This document shows positions 47,081 to 57,752 of a stretch of 64,000 bases of DNA, one piece after another (position 1 is the stretch's first letter; every line of letters starts with the position of its first letter). Source of the DNA: Mikania micrantha (taxonomy: Eukaryota > Streptophyta > Magnoliopsida > Asterales > Asteraceae); contig CM018696.1 of NCBI GenBank assembly GCA_009363875.1, forward strand, positions 92,774,215 to 92,838,214. The letters run 5' to 3'. Made by a program: the position numbers and the translations under genes. The notes beneath the pieces are model-generated. The model made no database searches, was not told where the DNA came from, and worked only from the letters and a program-made list of their open reading frames with translations.

Positions 47081-48344
47081 AATACTTTAAAACACTAAAA
47101 GATAACTTATATTGTTTCCGTTTTACTCTTACAACAATTAATTAACAATACACACACACATACATATATATACAAGTATGGTACCCGCATAACATTGTAT
47201 AGATACTAGTATGGTACCCGCGTGACACTGCTGGAAACAAAAACTTAACTTGGTAATTTTAATGGTTTGCATGGTTCGGCTTTGAGCCATAACCATAACA
47301 AAAGCAATTTTTTTAATTTAATAATAATCTAAAGGTGACTTTATCTCCAAACATAAAAGGCCAAATAGACCAAAATGCTAAGAAATAATTCATATGTTTT
47401 GAGAAATGTTTTTTATATAATCACTCCATCTTAATTTAATTTTTTTTTTGCTACCAGTTTGGGTTATTTGAAAAAAAAAATAAAGATTTTGAAAGAATAA
47501 AAAAAACAAAATTTTCGGATTGATCTTGACATAATTATTTAGGTTAGTACAACAAAGTGGGTTTACAACAGGTATTTTCTCTATAAGTTTGTCTAATTAA
47601 TACTAAACTAATTATTTGTCACACTTTTATCGTTGACATAAGAAAAAACACATGGGTCATCAAAATTAATATAAAACTGATAATTACAAACATATATGTA
47701 ACGTGTGCAATAATCGTATGTGAAAAACAATTGTCATTCAAAATCTGATATTAAGTTTTATTCTAATAATGTTCAATCGCATTGTTGTTATCATTAGTGT
47801 CATATCAAAATTTTCACCCACACAAGACCACTCCATCAACTACAATTTTTCAACGTACCACACTTTTCACATTCTCGCTGTTATCTATTTATCTGTCTAT
47901 GTGTTTCAAGGACGATACACATACTAATTTTTTATCAACCGTCCACAATACAAATTTCTTATTCTATAGTTTGTTAAATACGTTTAATTGCATCAACCGT
48001 TAACCTTTAATCTAGAATCAAAGGTATTTTTTTATTAACTCAACGTACTATAAAAACAAATGATAGCCAGCCAGATAAATATTTGACCCACACAAGTTTT
48101 TAAATAAAATTGGCCACCAGAATGCATAAACCTGTTTTTTTAAGGTTTGTTGACCCTGCTTAAATCTGCATATTTTTGTGTTATGTTCGTGCTTTGTTTC
48201 GGATCATCTTATCGTTTACAAATTCATAGCGTATTTTATTATCGTTAAATCTATCTTATTATTAAATTAGTTTAAACTTAAATGCCTCTGGTTTGAGATT
48301 AAATAAGTAACATCAAACATGCTATTAAAAAGACAAATTGTTTA
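47081..48344. other. AT-rich spacer, no gene seen
   Basis: No supported feature; two short repeats 'agtatggtacccgc' occur just inside (47177-47220). Confidence 0.5.
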
Positions 48345-48360
48345 CAAATCTCAATTACTT

Positions 48361-48620
48361 TTTTTTTTAAACAACTAAAGGAGTCCTCGGACCCAACAGC
48401 CCACGCGCTGCGACCACAGACCGCTACCAACCCCCGGAAACATTTAAAGCCGAGCGTTGGCGAGTGCCGAATCAGGGAACCATCACACCATCTAAGAGGA
48501 AACTCGCACTGAGAAAACCCCCTAGCTCACCCAAAACATTTTTTGCTTTAAACGAGACTCGAACCCAAGACCTCTCATTGTTGTGGTCAAGGAGTACCAC
48601 TAGGCTATAAGCCTAATGAT
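48361..48620 (-). mobile_element. tRNA-derived SINE, family B, 16-bp target duplication
   Basis: Flanked by exact caaatctcaattactt (48345-48360 and 48621-48636). The minus-strand head has GGGTTCGAGTC as box B. The body differs from family A (gggagtgccgaatcagg-type phrases) but matches the shorter copy at 51390-51577. Confidence 0.85.
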
Positions 48621-49128
48621 CAAATCTCAATTACTTAAAAGATTAGTTGTGTATGGTATAGGATTATAATATTTGATCTGTGAAATGACTTTGTGGGTTC
48701 CAGTGGATCTATTCTTCTGAAGGGCTCACCCGCAAACTTAAAACGTGTGAGCCACAAGGTACATGGAGCACACTTGGGTCTAGTTTTAATGGTTACACGC
48801 GCTTCTTGAAGGAGTGGTTAAGCCTAATAATGAATAGAAAAAGCCAACTCCTGATAAGGCGATTTGGTTGATGCCTAGGAATTTCAGCCAACGAGATGTG
48901 AAGAGTGGTTCGAAGCTGGGACCAAGTTTACTTTAACATAAAGTCAAACATGGCTACTTTTTTTTGTAATTATTGATTAAAAATTTAAGGTTCTGTTTAA
49001 TAGCTTATTAGCATGCTAAGAATTAATTATCTGTCTTAAAAACAACCATGACAATAAAACTGTTGTTTTGTTATAACAATACCAAAGGTAATATACTAAT
49101 TTTACACCTAAATAGATAACAAATATGT

Positions 49129-49320
49129 GTCAACCATTGCTTAGCCCACTGGAGGCATTTATCCCATATGACGATCCTGAGGTTTATCCCAGGTTTCTCG
49201 ATGGGGGGCGAGGGTTTACCAATTCACAGGGTTCCTGCGCATCTGGGGGGCGTGTCTCCGGTGGGCCCGGTTAAGACAACATACGTGAAACATTGCCTTC
49301 CAAATGCCTTCCAAAAAAAA
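49129..49320 (+). mobile_element. SINE with A-tail, family C
   Basis: 192 bp, plus strand, ending in ccaaaaaaaaa. Flanked by agataacaaatatgt at 49114-49128 and 49321-49335 (exact 15 bp). Shares 'ggttaagacaacatacgtg' with 57310-57512 and the 'acagggttcctgcgcatc' phrase with 26655-26870. Confidence 0.85.
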
Positions 49321-49821
49321 AGATAACAAATATGTCATTTAATTCATTTTGGTAGTCCTTATCAAATACAGAATAATACAAAATGTTATTACCCTAGCCA
49401 TTATCATTAATTAAAATTCAATGTTTTTAAAACCAATTAGGACGTAAAACTTGTTTCTTTACTGGTATGTGGTAGGACCGGCAATTTACAATCCGGATGA
49501 CTACATAAATATTATATATTAATATACATATATATATAGAGAGAGAGAGAGAGAGAATCAATTAGAAAACCGGTCGAACCGCCCAGTTTATCGTTTGAAC
49601 CACCGGCTGCGGTCGAACCTCCTGGTTCCTTCAAAACGGTTCAAAGCATATAACTGGACCGCTAATGTATTAGAATCCCATTCCGTTCCATGTTTGAAAA
49701 CACTGATTCAAATTGACGTGCATGATAATTATGTCAATTTTTCATCGTTTAGTTTTACATGTTAAATGAAATGCTCTCTCTTATAATTGATACATATCAT
49801 TTTAAATTTGTCCCTTAACAT

Positions 49822-50345
49822 TATGCCTGGAAAAATGGGAGGGTTAGGTAACATATTAAAGCGGGTGCAGGTCAGGATGAGTTTTAAGGAAAATCATTTT
49901 GGGTCTAAATGCGTCTTTTTTTTTAAAAAAAAACAACATTTTTGTTTAAGTTAAAATGAGTTGTAATGGAACAAATAGATTAATGATTTGAATAATTTTT
50001 AATGATTTTTCTCATCATATATATTTTTGATTATTCTTACTTGTTTGAATCTATTATATTTACATAATTTTGAAGTTACCCATCTTGACACGCATTGTAT
50101 TAAAGTCCTATCCATCTTAACTCATTATATTTAAATTTTTTTTAACGGCAAATGTTATTTCCTCCTAAACTACTCCACAATAATTACACCATTGCATGGG
50201 TTAGAACCCATGACCTCCCATTATAAGAGACAAAGCCTCTACCAAGTAGGCTAGTATCATGTTGGCGAACTCATTATATTTAATAAGTCTACCCATTTCA
50301 ACCCAAAGTACAATAATTGATTACTCAAATATACCCATGTATCAT
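49822..50345. repeat. 'gggttaggtaacat/acccatttcaaccc' repeat copy
   Basis: Degenerate repeat whose copies also lie at 50638-51010, 53212-53610 and 56455-56830. The two copies here flank an 80-bp local duplication and an (AT)n array. A SINE (50135-50267) has inserted inside this copy. Confidence 0.5.
50135..50267 (-). mobile_element. Short tRNA-derived SINE, 16-bp target duplication
   Basis: 133 bp flanked by aactcattatatttaa (50119-50134 and 50268-50283, exact). Box B-like GGGTTCTAACCC on the minus strand and a T-run at the left. It lies within the 'gggttag' repeat copy. Confidence 0.8.
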
Positions 50346-50390
50346 GATATGGATCAAGATTGCTAGATTTACCTAACATACATATAAATC

Positions 50391-50473
50391 AATGCTTTTA
50401 TTGCAATCTCTTGATAAACCTCTGTCTAAATATGGAAAAAAAAATTATTTGCTTATAAACCACCCTAGGTCTA

Positions 50474-50525
<52 letters not shown>

Positions 50526-50605
50526 ATTAATGCTTTAATTGCAATCTCCTGATAAACCTTTGTCTAAATATGGAAAAAAAAAACATTATTGGCTTATAAA
50601 CACCC
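50391..50605. repeat. Local duplication around an (AT)n array
   Basis: 'aatgcttttattgcaatctc...taaatatggaaaaaaaa...gcttataaacca' at 50391-50463 recurs at 50526-50600 with a few changes. The (AT)n run lies between (about 50477-50521). Confidence 0.8.
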
Positions 50606-51389
50606 TTCTTTCTCTCTTGTAGCACTCTATGTAAACCTGGCAAAACATGTTAGTTGGGTCGGGTTGGGTCACGTGTTAGATATGTTTGGATTAGGATGCG
50701 TATAGGTCAGAAAATGTTATAAGCAATTTCACTTTGTGTTGAAATAGATTGTTTTTAAAAAACAACAATTTTGTTTAAGTCAAAATATGTTGGACTAAAC
50801 AAATAGTCTAATAGGATAATTTTTAGTGATTTTCTCATCAAATATGTCATTAATCAATCTTAAACATTCAAATCTATTGCTTTCACCTGCTTTTTAGGTT
50901 ACCCATATTAACTCGTATTATATTAAAGTGTTACCACTTTTAACTCATTTCATTTATGATGTTAACTATTTCAACCCATTATACAATAATTGTCTCCTAA
51001 ACCAATTCATTTCTTTTGATTTCGGTGAAAATTGTCACCTCTAAATCTATGGCATAAAAAACAACCATTGAAACTTTTTAATTTTCTTCACATATGCCCA
51101 AGACTTTTATCATAATATCACACCTTACCTCTACCCATGCTCAAGGACCTCACCCTTCTTTTAATATCTTTAGCAATTAAGACAATGATTGACATGAATA
51201 GGAGTCTTTAAGAATTAGGAGCCTTCAACTTGCGTTGTTGAGTGGCATGCTCATCTCTAACATTAAGCCATTTTGACATAAAATCTAGCCAATAAAGGCA
51301 TCCACTTACAAACCAAATAAACAATGGAATCAAATACCTTTACGGGAACACTCATGAATGACCGGCCCTACAAACACAAAACTCTATCT

Positions 51390-51577
51390 TTTTTTTAACA
51401 ACTAACGCCATGTATCACTGTTTAAATTGACAGACTGACACCACCATCTAAGAAGAAACACGCACTGGGAAAACCCTAGCTCTACCTACAGCATTTTTTT
51501 GCTACAGGTGAGACTCGAACCCAAAGCCTCCCATTAAGGAAGTCAAGGGGGCACCATTAGGCTATAAGCCCTTTGAT
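51390..51577 (-). mobile_element. tRNA-derived SINE, family B (shortened copy)
   Basis: Flanks acaaaactctatct (51376-51389) and acaaaactcaatct (51578-51591) match at 13 of 14 bases. The head has GGGTTCGAGTC as box B. Body phrases match 48361-48620 but an internal part is missing. Confidence 0.8.
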
Positions 51578-51779
51578 ACAAAACTCAATCTAGGCTAGAC
51601 ACCACTTTTCTAAGGCCACATAAATGCTCTCATGCTCAATACATGTTGTGCGAGAAACTTTGAAGACAATCTTTGGTTTTTTATAAATCTTATGGTTCAA
51701 GAAATCGAAGCGAGATCGAACAAGAGCCACTATATCCTAGAAGATCTTCTAATAGATGACGGCGAAAGATTATGACTAG

Positions 51780-52270
51780 GCATGTAAACGAAACATATGT
51801 TCAACAAATAGTTTTTGAACTGTTCGCTGAGAAGTTAATGTAGTTTCATTTGTTTAACAAATGAATGCATACAAACAATAAATTTTTAAATAGTCTTGTT
51901 AAATGAAAGAAAATGATGGAGGTCTTGTTTGTGAATGTATTTTAATGCATTTATTTACGTTTGATAGTTTATATCTATTTATTAAATGTATTCTATATTT
52001 TAAATTTTTTTAGTTTTCATTTTATCACAATAATTAAACTAGATACGGTCATTTGAAGTTTCTGTCTTTTTATAAATTTAGTCATTTGAAGCTTATATAT
52101 TTTGAGGTATTATTTTGAGAGATATATGATCATTATTTCTAACTTGTGTTCTGCTTGGGATAATTGTCTTCGTTTGCTTTCATGAATAAATTCAATTCTT
52201 TAATAAACAAACACGAAAATTAGTTTTCAGTTGGTTATATGATTGTGAACCGAATACAAACAATTCAATA
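51780..52270. other. AT-rich spacer with hAT-like remnant
   Basis: Starts with 'taggcatgtaaacg', similar to the TAGGGCTGTAAACG MITE end, but strongly decayed. No gene. Confidence 0.35.
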
Positions 52271-52284
52271 GGAAACAAACAAAA

Positions 52285-52403
52285 ACTGGCCGTACCCCAA
52301 ACCGACACAGGTGAACAAGTAGAGTATACTAGGGCGCTTGAGAGAACCATGTCGAAGGAACTAGGCAAAATGACCCCGCAACTTCGGGAGAAGGGGTACT
52401 CTC
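52285..52403 (+). rRNA. Mitochondrial-type LSU (26S) rRNA fragment, nuclear copy (NUMT)
   Basis: The sequence contains conserved large-subunit rRNA phrases: ACTGGCCGTACCCCAAACCG, CACAGGTGAACAAGTAGAGT, GGCGCTTGAGAGAACC, AAGGAACTAGGCAAAATGA and AACTTCGGGAGAAGGGGTAC. The wording fits plant mitochondrial rrn26 rather than cytosolic 25S or plastid 23S (family knowledge). It starts and stops abruptly, so it is a partial, non-functional copy in a nuclear context of transposons. Confidence 0.8.
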
Positions 52404-52910
52404 CTTTGTCTCTTTGCTGAATTGCTATCAACTAAACGGAAGACCCTTGTTAGGACGAAGATCTTTGCTCAACAGGAAAAACTTCATTATACGAAATAAG
52501 ATAACTAATTGGCAGTTGTCCGAAGGCAAGTAGTTAAGAACAAAAGCTCGAGCATGCAACGGAAAGCATAAGCATTTGGGCAAAAGGAAGCATTCTCCGT
52601 TGGCACAAGAATAGCAAACAGGTTAAAATAAAAGCCCATCAAACTATGAATTGAAAGGATCATATAGCGTAAAGCATCCTTGGAAGCCGATCATGTCCCG
52701 TCGACGTCAGTCACTATATGAAATAAATACGGAAAGCCATCAGATACGTGTCAGTAGTTCATAAAATAGACTTTAGAATCTGGTATAGACCCGATATGAT
52801 ATATATTATCGTCGGTTGTCCCTGATCTGCAAGTAATATCTGCAGACCAGTATAACGCTTGACTAATCATCGAGTACCCCACCGGGAAAGAGCCCCCTTT
52901 ATCGATTGAA
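52404..52910. other. Probable continuation of mitochondrial insertion (NUMT)
   Basis: Composition changes from AT-rich repeats to about balanced DNA with runs such as 'aaagcataagcatttgggc' and 'ggcagttgtccgaaggcaag', similar in style to plant mitochondrial spacer. The right limit is uncertain, and an unsupported frame at 52906-53139 lies beyond it. Confidence 0.45.
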
Positions 52911-53050
52911 CCAGGCTGCTGCTATCACAAATCTCAATTCGTGCTTGAGAGCATGTAGTTGGAAGAGGAACTGGTTGGCGAGCGTAAAGCATGAGATGTC
53001 CTTTCATAGTGGAAACTCTCAAACAGAAGAGAAGGGCACAAGAAGGCTTA

Positions 53051-53248
53051 GTTGGTTTCTTTACAACCTTAAATATGACAGTTCAAGTTTATGCGAGTCC
53101 TTAATCATGACTAGAGGTGGCAATTTTTACCCTTGTTAAAGGAAGTGGGTTGGTTTCGTTTACAACCTTAAATATAACAGTTCAAGTTTATGCGTCCTTA
53201 ATCATGAGTACTAGAGGTGGCAATTTTTACCCATGTTAAAGGAAGTTG
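53051..53248. repeat. ~98-bp tandem duplication
   Basis: The unit gttggtttct...ggaagtgg (53051-53148) is followed by a second copy (53149-53248) with small changes. Both contain 'ctagaggtggcaatttttaccc', the left end of the repeat at 53212. Confidence 0.75.
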
Positions 53249-53610
53249 ATTGGTTTGGGTAAATAATTTTAGTATAATGGGTTGCAATGGGTAACATCAT
53301 AATATAGAATGGGTTGGGATATGTAGCACTTAAGCACAATGCGGGTCAAGACGGGTAACCAAAAAAGTAAGTAAATGCATTGGATTCAAACATTTAAGAA
53401 TGATTAATAACATATTTGATGAGAAAATCACTAAAAATCATCCAAATTAACTATTTGTTTACTTATAACACATTTTAAGTTAAACTAAAATTGATGTTTT
53501 TTAATAACAATCCATTTAGACCCGAAATGATTTTGCTTAAAACCCGTACCCATCCTGACCCGAACGGCCGAACCCGTTCTGACCCGTTACCTAACCCGCC
53601 CATTTTGCTA
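53212..53610. mobile_element. 'TAGAGGTGGCAAT' hAT-like repeat copy
   Basis: Starts TAGAGGTGGCAATTTTTACC and ends CCGCCCATTTTGCTA, weak inverted ends. The interior has 'aacccgttctgacccgttac' and 'gggttgcaatgggtaac' phrases shared with 49822, 50638 and 56455. Its left end overlaps the tandem duplication. Confidence 0.5.
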
Positions 53611-54186
53611 GGTATATATATTCATGACTTATGATTACTATTTACTACTGCTGCTAGAAACAAATGCAATCCGTAACTTGAAAAAAGAGACTATGTCAGC
53701 CTTGATTTTAAAAATTAAAAAAAATATATTTGAAGTGTAAGACGTGGACCATAGGACTACTCGTTTAAAGCTGTTGACCAGAGATGACTTCAAAAGGAAA
53801 TATGAAACCTTTATCATTACATGACCCATAAAAAATGTACAATAGATGATCAGATTCTAAGTTATACACGGTCCATAACTCCATGTTCCAAGCCCGACGC
53901 TGGTCAGAATGGAAGGTTATATAAAAACATAACGTCTCAACCTAACATGATCCAATGGATGAACAAACCCAGCCCATAGGCCCACTATAGTTTGATTTTT
54001 GTATGCGGCGGGTTTGGTTCAACGAGTCTGATAAGTGTTCCTCTAGGTCGTACCTCGGTCATAGGTTGGTCCAGCATATTAAGCGTGCCTCCGCAGGCCC
54101 AATGGATATTCCCATAAATAGAATTAGTTTGGGCCGTAATACTACAGAGTACTAGATGTCTAGCTTGTCTAGACGTGCAAACGGTG

Positions 54187-54230
<44 letters not shown>

Positions 54231-54460
54231 AGTTCCGTGTAGGTTTAGGTTTTGACATGTTTTTATTGGCTTTGGCTTGTTTTGGTTCCAGTTTTAGGTA
54301 GGTAAAAGTGGAACCGGTTATGTTAATTGTGGTTCCGGTTACGCTTTCTCTAAGAAACCGTAATTGTCTATACCAGTCAGTTCAGGTAAGACAGGGTCCG
54401 GTTCCGGGTATTTTGCCCCTCTATAGAGTTCAACCTTTATATTTCGTAACACATGTCTTG
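53611..54460. other. Spacer with repeat remnants and a long homopolymer
   Basis: No gene. 54189-54230 is a T-run followed by an A-run. 54230-54420 is rich in 'ggttccggtt' phrases of a degraded hAT-type repeat. Confidence 0.4.
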
Positions 54461-54469
54461 TGCAACTTT

Positions 54470-54935
54470 AAAAAACTATAGTCTTAATGGGCTATGTGTG
54501 TACACAATGGTGACTCAATATGGATTAAAATTCAAATCAAAATGTTAAAAAGAATGTAGTCAACATTTCATTTGGAACTGAGTTGGTCAATACGTCGATC
54601 AGTTTTATCAATTTGTTTTGAAAAATAATCAAGACACCCGACATCGACTTCAAAACATGTCTCACTTATGTTGATTTCAGATGCTTTCGCATTCAAAAAT
54701 ATAACACAAGTATTGCATAAGGCTATACCTTAAAACTATAATCAATAGGTTGTGTGTGTACACAACGGTGACTCAATCTGGATTAAAATAAACATCAAAA
54801 TGTAAAAAAGAATGCAGTCAACATTTCATTTGGAATTGAGTTGGTCAAAACATGTCACACTTATGTTGATTTCAGATACTTTTGCATTCGAAAATATAAA
54901 TCCGAGTATTGCACAAGGCAACTCCCTTTTCATCA
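54470..54935. repeat. Diverged ~250-bp tandem duplication
   Basis: 54475-54720 (tgtgtgtacacaatggtgactc ... ttatgttgatttcagatgc) recurs at 54745-54935 with many substitutions and an internal deletion. No coding potential is supported. Confidence 0.7.
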
Positions 54936-55287
54936 CACTTAGGCAGCTGCTTTGTTTGTTTCAAAAATTTTGTTGCAGTCAAGACGTCGTCGTCGTCCTC
55001 CTCCTCATCCTCCTTCACTACAAAACAATTTCTTACCTAAAAATAAAAAAGATTTTATTTTTTTATTTAATTTGTATTTTTTGTATTATATATGAGTATT
55101 TTTGTAGTATCGTCTTCAAAAGAGTACAAAAAAAATTTAAATACAATACTTATAAAAAAAATAAAATAAAAAATAACATCTTTTAGAAAAAAGCAAATAA
55201 TCGTTTTATACGATAGAAAAGTGTTAAACAAAAGAAAAGCCATTGTCCCCAGACACATGCGTTACGGCTCTAAATAAACTATATGAG

Positions 55288-55471
55288 CAGTGGCGGAGCT
55301 TGGGAGGCCGAAATTTTCGAAACCCAGAATACATGTTAATTTTTGAAGCCAGGGGGCGAAACCGCGATTTTCAACTAAAAATAACATTTCGGCCGAAAAA
55401 TTTACACTACGGACGAAAAAATAGGGGCCGGTCCCCCCCCCCCCCCAAGCCCCTATTAACCTACGCCCATG
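55288..55471. mobile_element. hAT-type MITE, 'CAGTGGCGGAGCTTGG' family
   Basis: 184 bp starting CAGTGGCGGAGC and ending CGCCCATG, whose complement CATGGGCG parallels the start. Flanks tatatgag (55280-55287) and tgtatgag (55472-55479) match at 7 of 8 bases. A run of about 14 C lies near the right end. Same family as 26320-26475 and 44384-44540. Confidence 0.7.
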
Positions 55472-55484
55472 TGTATGAGCATGA

Positions 55485-56440
55485 GCTAGTCTTCGTTTAT
55501 GTTCGTTCGTTTAACTTTTAACTTGTTCATGAGCATTAACAAAAGAATAATTCTTGTGCGTGTTCTTTCATTAAGAAATTGAAATTGTTCACGAACACAA
55601 ACAAACATATATTATTTAAAAAATAACATTTTCAATTTCGAATATTTAGGGATAATAATTTTACATAAATATAAAGCTAGACACCTGATATAAAACATAA
55701 AAAATAATTAACTATCATAAAACAAGGTAATAATTCATCGGGATTAATCGGCGCTAGGCGGATTGAAATTTTTATATGTAATTTTACAAATATATATTAT
55801 ATACAAACATTAATATCAATAATTTAATATAATACTTCAAAAATTTTTAAAAATAAACTTAAATATACTAAATAAAGTACTTCAATATGCAAACTTAAAT
55901 ACTGAGTTCAAAGTTTAGAGATAAATTTCGATGTTTAACTGGCTGGATTCGATGTTTCAGAGACATATTAATGATTTTTGGTTGAGAAATGTCTAAATAA
56001 TCATGAAATTGGTTCATTTTTACCATAAAAAATCAAAAAAGTCAAAAATAAAATAAAAATAAAAATCTTACTAGGCCGCCTAGCACCGCCTAGGCCAAAA
56101 TCGAGACAGTTGACGGGCGCCTACGCCTAGACGCCGCCTAGGCCGATTTTTACAACCATGGTAAAAATAGAGAGGTTGCTTACTTGCTTCTTTGTGAGAT
56201 CCCCGGCTAATGATGTCTAATTAACTGATCAACCAAACGCTTTTAACATTAATTTTACAAAACTAAATAAATAAACGAACGTACACAAACATACACGAAC
56301 ACGTTACCGAACATTTATAAACACAAATGAACGAACACGACCTATGTTCATGTTCGTTTATTTAACTAAACGAACGTAATTTCTTGTTCATGTTCATCTA
56401 TTTATTAAATTAACGAATATAAACGAAATTTCGATCTAAC
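55485..56440. mobile_element. Degraded TAGGGCTG-family hAT repeat with nested insertion
   Basis: 55494-55610 and 56270-56420 carry the 'gttcgttcgtttaac' and 'cacaaatgaacgaacacga' halves seen in the intact MITE 21871-22433. Between them, 55740-56160 is a separate repeat (gattaatcggcgctaggcgg ... aggccgatttttacaaccatgg) related to 23232. The order suggests one element inserted into another. Confidence 0.55.
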
Positions 56441-56454
56441 TCTTAGCTGAACTC

Positions 56455-56830
56455 ATACCCGACAAAATAAGTGGTTTGGGTTTGGTTAGATAACGGGTCA
56501 GAACGGGTGCTGAGTCAAGACGAGTTTTAAACAAAATCCGTTTGGATTTAAATGGGTCGTTTTAAAAAAAATCAATTTCACTCAATTTAAAATGAGTTGT
56601 AAGTAAACAAATAATTTATTTGAATAATTTTTAATGATTTTCTCATTAAATATATTATTGATTATTGTTACCCATTGAAATCCATTGTATTCACATAGTT
56701 TTTAAGTTGTCCATCTTGATCCGCTTTGTGTTTAGGTGTTACTCATCTCAACTCATACGATGTTATAATGTTATCCATTTCAACCTAAAATGCAATAATT
56801 GTTTACACATTTCTATCCATTTATCTTGTT
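56455..56830. repeat. 'gataacgggtcagaacgggtgc' repeat copy
   Basis: Another degenerate member of the repeat family at 49822, 50638 and 53212. No clear ends. Confidence 0.45.
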
Positions 56831-57278
56831 ATATATCAAGATTATCATGTATAGCTGAACTACATGCATAATATCTGCTTCTTTAGAATACATTTTTAGA
56901 AATGAGAATATCATGGGTTATATTTCATAATCATCGTAAACATATATAACTTTTATAATATATGTTCTGATAATTAAGGGATTAAAATATAAATAACAGG
57001 ATCTTTACGGTGGTATCATGAGCAAAGATTTGTCTAGAAAAAGTGAAATATTTTGAAAGCAAACTTTTCCTTTTTATGTGAAATTAACTGGGAATGTTTG
57101 GGGAGCGGTGCCACATTCATTCACCATCATGCTTTTACCCACTCGGATGTCTACATTTGTTGCGACACCACCCTTCATTACTTTCTCCCCACTTTATATT
57201 TATTACCATAATTAATTCTTTCCCTTCACCATCTTTTCAATCGTTATTCATTCATGAAAGAGATAAATCAATCATACA

Positions 57279-57738
57279 GAAAAAAAAAATTCGAAACTCA
57301 TGCGAATTCAGTTTACTGGTTAAGGCTCACCATGGGACCGATCTTGGTCATGGGTTCAAGCCCTGTCAGGGGCAATTTAAATGACGTACAGGTGATGGAA
57401 GGAATCTTGAGCTTAATCTCGTGTTCTTGACCAATGGAGGGTGAGCTTTACCCATTTCAGGGGTTAAGACAACATACGTGGTATGTAAGATCGTTGCCGT
57501 TAAAAAAAAAAAAAAGTAAGGTTGACTACTCAATATTCGTGATAATCCATGACCACACTTGATATGCAGGAAACGCATTGAATGGGTAAACGTTCGCTTC
57601 CTATCAGAATTGAAACTGAGATACACCTCAAACTAATCCTTCACATGTTACCTTCAAACTTGCCCCCAGATGAATTCAAATCCTTGACCTCCACTTTGAA
57701 CGATGATAGCCCTAATCATTGAGCAGTGTTTTTCGGAC
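57279..57738. mobile_element. Composite of two opposed SINEs
   Basis: Flanks aaatcaatcataca (57265-57278) and aaatcaattataca (57739-57752) match at 13 of 14 bases and bracket both parts. 57310-57512 is a plus-strand SINE with box B GGGTTCAAGCC, 'ggttaagacaacatacgtgg' and an A-run. 57513-57738 is the body of a minus-strand SINE like 26655-26870. One has probably inserted into the other. Confidence 0.6.
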
Positions 57739-57752
57739 AAATCAATTATACA

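Noticed and set aside
52906..53139. 77-codon open frame after the mitochondrial piece
   Set aside because: It ends within the tandem repeat region and has no recognisable product.
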